Assembly (NCBI GenBank): GCA_902729315.2
Contig: LR746271.1
Span: 2,688,001-2,752,000, forward strand
DNA from: Spirodela intermedia
Taxonomy: Eukaryota > Streptophyta > Magnoliopsida > Alismatales > Araceae
Direction of reading: 5' to 3'
DNA length: 64,000 nt
A model generated the notes under the pieces. That model made no database searches. It was not told the DNA's origin and was given only the letters and a program-made list of their open reading frames with translations. Positions within the stretch are counted from its first letter, which is position 1. Every line of letters begins with the position of its first letter. The translations under genes were made by a program, and so were the position numbers. This document shows positions 61,840-64,000 of the stretch, in pieces.

Positions 61840-62130
61840 AGTGGGCCCAATTCTATGTGTGTGTGTTGTTGTTTGTGTCTTCCTTTCTTTAGGGTTTTAT
61901 TGGGTCTCTCTTTGAGGCCCAATTAAAACCCTAAGGGGGGGGACCTATGCTTCTTTCCTTTTGGGCTTCTTTTGAGGCTTATTTGGGTCTTCATTTGAGG
62001 CCCATTTAAGCACCTACGAGGGCCCTCCTCTTTCTCCTTTTAGGGGAGCTTAGTTTGACTGCTACCTCTTCCTTCGGAACTCCACCATAAACTCGCTGGA
62101 GTCGCCATCCGCCGCTCCGCCCAGTCGCTG
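61840..62130 (+). promoter_or_regulatory. Promoter-like segment with telo-box palindrome and TGGGCC/GGCCCA motifs
   Basis: An almost perfect palindrome lies at 61889-61934: the left arm starts TTAGGGTTTTATTGGG and the right arm ends CCCAATTAAAACCCTAA, which contains the plant telo-box AAACCCTAA. Several GGCCCA/TGGGCC words follow or precede it (about 61841, 61916, 61999). Telo-box plus site II (TGGGCY) is the usual promoter signature of plant ribosomal-protein and proliferation genes. LTRs that captured such motifs are an alternative. Confidence 0.45.
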
Positions 62131-62145
62131 GCCGTTTGCCGATGA

Positions 62146-62670
62146 ATGCCTACCTGCCGCCGACGTCGGGAGAGACCCTACAGCCGTGCCAATGAGTTAG
62201 ATCCAGTCCAAGCTCCTCACAGGCCCCCGCCGGAGTTTCTCGATGATCCGCCGCTGTCGCACCATTTCCAATGCCGCCTAGACCAGGAGGGCTCAACCCT
62301 CTCCCTAGTATCGTCGGCCGGATCGCCTCCTTCCTCTGCTCCACTTCCTGGCATCGCTAGAGAAGGCCGATCCTTCTGGCGACAATTGGGTTTCCGCCCA
62401 ACCGCTGACGCTCGGCCCTCCTATCGAAGCGCCGCTGACACTCGGCCCTCCTATCGAAGCGCCGCTGACGCTCGGCATTCCCGCCGAAGCACCGCTGACA
62501 CTCGGCATTCCCGCCGAAGCGCCACCGCCGCGTGCGCCCCGCGCGCCGGCTCTTGCAGCCCGTGCGTCCACCCGGCGCCGCCGCTCGCGTGCTCAAAGGC
62601 ACGCCGTGCGGCTGCTAGCGTGCCCTTCAGCCCACCAGCGGGCCCACGCCGACCATGCCACGCCTTATGA
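62146..62670 (+). CDS. Uncertain GC-rich ORF, 174 codons, with four 10-residue repeats
   Basis: I do not recognise this protein. The frame is uninterrupted, strongly GC-rich and rich in Pro, Arg, Ser and Ala. Residues about 87-126 consist of four 10-residue repeats (ADARPSYRSA and variants) encoded by 30-bp tandem repeats. The minus strand is open over the same stretch in two other frames (62305-62571, 62451-62729), as expected for GC-rich repeats, so coding is not proven. It lies downstream of a promoter-like segment and ends shortly before an LTR-A copy. It could be the first exon of a broken gene, a gene fragment carried by a transposon, or an LTR leader region. I favour a non-functional fragment. 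Confidence 0.3.
   Translation: MPTCRRRRERPYSRANELDPVQAPHRPPPEFLDDPPLSHHFQCRLDQEGSTLSLVSSAGSPPSSAPLPGIAREGRSFWRQLGFRPTADARPSYRSAADTRPSYRSAADARHSRRSTADTRHSRRSATAACAPRAGSCSPCVHPAPPLACSKARRAAASVPFSPPAGPRRPCHAL
62404..62523 (+). repeat. Four tandem copies of a 30-bp unit
   Basis: The units start with GCTGACGCTCGG or GCTGACACTCGG at 62404, 62434, 62464 and 62494. Units 1 and 2 share CCCTCCTATCGAAGCGCC; units 3 and 4 share CATTCCCGCCGAAGC. This pattern suggests expansion in two doubling steps. The period keeps the frame. Confidence 0.95.
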
Positions 62671-63016
62671 CGACGACTACGGCGACTCTCGACCAGGAAT
62701 GACCGTCGATGCTGAACATCGCTCTTCACCGGACGTCTCTACTTATGTCGAGTCTCCGCTCCGTCACGACCCGTCGGGCTATGTAGGCCCGAAGGTTAGC
62801 TCCGTACCCCTTCTTACTTAAGTTTAATTATCTTTTGAAAGGTTTTCTCGGCTCGTTTCCACCGCCATCAGGAGAACGTAGACAGGATAAGACGGGTTAT
62901 AGGATCGTGACTTCCGATGCTGCGCTAGACTCGTCATCGTTCGTGAGCTGCAGCCCTAGGCTACTTCACGATGACCATTCCGCCATCTGTTCGGACATTG
63001 ACTGAGAGGGCCTCAC

Positions 63017-64000
63017 TGATAAGTCTTCATTATCATGAGTTAATAATTAGTAAATAATATAGTTTTACCCTTAACTCATGATAAATAGACTTATATTTGT
63101 GTTTAAGTGTGAAAAGTGGTTTTCAGATGATTAATGTGATTTTTTGGGTAATTATGTGATTTTATATGAATTTATATGATTTTTACAGTCTTACTTTTGA
63201 GATAAATGAAGAAAAAGAAATAAAACTAAAATATTGCAAAATGGGGGGGGACCCGCCGGCCAGCCGGGCCCGCAAGCGGGTCGGAAGCTCAGTCGGGGAG
63301 TAGTCGCGAGCAGAGGCTCGAGCGGCTTGGACCGATAGGGGCACGTGTGCACCACTCCCCTTTCACGTCACCGGTGGCCAATCGGCTGTGGGGCAAGGAG
63401 TGGTCGTACACGCGAGAGAAGGAACTTTGCTTAGAAATGTAACATTACTATATATTCGCTCGAAAAATCGGCGCACAACCGATGTGGGACTAAACTCGCG
63501 TCACACCTTCCTCAGAAGGGGCGGACAACCGGCGCGGGTTCGAATCCTCCCAGAGTCAAAATTCATATATTTTTATCTAATTATCGCGACTTTCCTACAG
63601 ATCGCCGGTGAAGGATTAAGCAACGAGAATCGCTGGATCATCGGCGAAAATCTCGTCAACACGATTTGCGGAGCATTGCTACTAAAATTGCTGAACGATT
63701 CGTGATAAAAGGATCGCGAATACATCGAGTAAATCATCTCCGATTGATCGACGAACAAGCTGTCGTCGGGAAGAGGACGATCCGCCGGGAGACGAGTCAC
63801 CACCTCTTGAGAGCGTACCAGATGCGATGAAGAGCTTCCTCTTGCTACGTGGACCTGAGGATAAAGCTCCCTGACACGCGCCCCACCTCCATCCAGCTCC
63901 TCTCTGTCGGGTGACAGCCGCCAGAGAGCTGCAAAGTTGCCGTTTTTCTACTCCGCCGGGTGATAGCCGCCAGAGACGACTCGGCGACCCATTTCATTAA
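63017..64000 (+). repeat. LTR-A copy 11, cut by the right window edge
   Basis: It starts TGATAAGTCTTC at 63017 with an intact hairpin, a CACGTG core (about 63342), the TATA-like CTATATATTC (about 63448) and the short-class junction CCTCAGAAGGGGCGG before TTCGAATCC (63539-63547). It keeps the most CpG sites of all copies, so it is probably among the youngest. The window ends inside it, about 980 bp in. Whether it is solo or a 5' LTR with an element behind it cannot be told. Confidence 0.92.

Overview
This window is plant nuclear DNA. It carries a spliced gene with plant-type introns, plant Athila-like (Ty3/gypsy), Ty1/copia and LINE retrotransposon relics, and G-box and telo-box type motifs. 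The sharp contrast between GC-rich exons and AT-rich, transposon-packed surroundings suggests a monocot with a large genome, but I cannot name the species.

Layout. 0-36.9 kb is AT-rich transposon debris. It is dominated by one LTR family, called LTR-A here (about 1.6-1.75 kb, ends TGATAAGTCTTC...GTCA), with copies starting at 1, 10406, 12703, 16170, 19851/20312 and 33517. The 12703 copy follows a polypurine tract and a decayed pol (RNase H plus integrase). The 20 kb copy is followed, on the minus strand, by a primer-binding site resembling the tRNA-Asp type and a gag relic. These link LTR-A to an Athila-like Ty3/gypsy element. A second family, LTR-B, lies at 15490-18910 and in reverse at about 55.5-61.0 kb; LTR-A copies have inserted into both. 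Copia relics lie at 26.3-27.0, 28.35-28.52 and 61.37-61.49 kb. A small gene-like GC island sits at 5.9-7.1 kb.

36.9-50.6 kb is the gene island. It is low-copy, GC-richer and full of GA/CT microsatellites. It holds one intact 13-exon gene (40957-47359, plus strand, 483 codons) for a multi-pass membrane protein of the heparan-alpha-glucosaminide N-acetyltransferase (HGSNAT/DUF5009) family. It also holds a convergent single-exon gene (49234-49527, minus) for a 97-residue protein with the plant serine-rich-like Cys/His motif. The two genes point toward each other; nothing in the sequence shows that they work together.

50.6-64 kb is transposon DNA again: a LINE (EN-RT) pseudogene, five more LTR-A tracts (one starting at 51780, two in opposite orientation within LTR-B, one running off the right edge), a copia 3' end, and a GC-rich segment (61.8-62.8 kb) with a promoter-like telo-box palindrome and a 174-codon ORF containing four 30-bp repeats.

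The strongest results are the reconstructed 13-exon gene and the structure of the LTR-A family (a conserved hairpin, two size classes, and recurrent fragments with a shared breakpoint). I also flag an unexplained hairpin at 27.9-28.05 kb that adjoins a 29-bp perfect inverted match 1.9 kb away.
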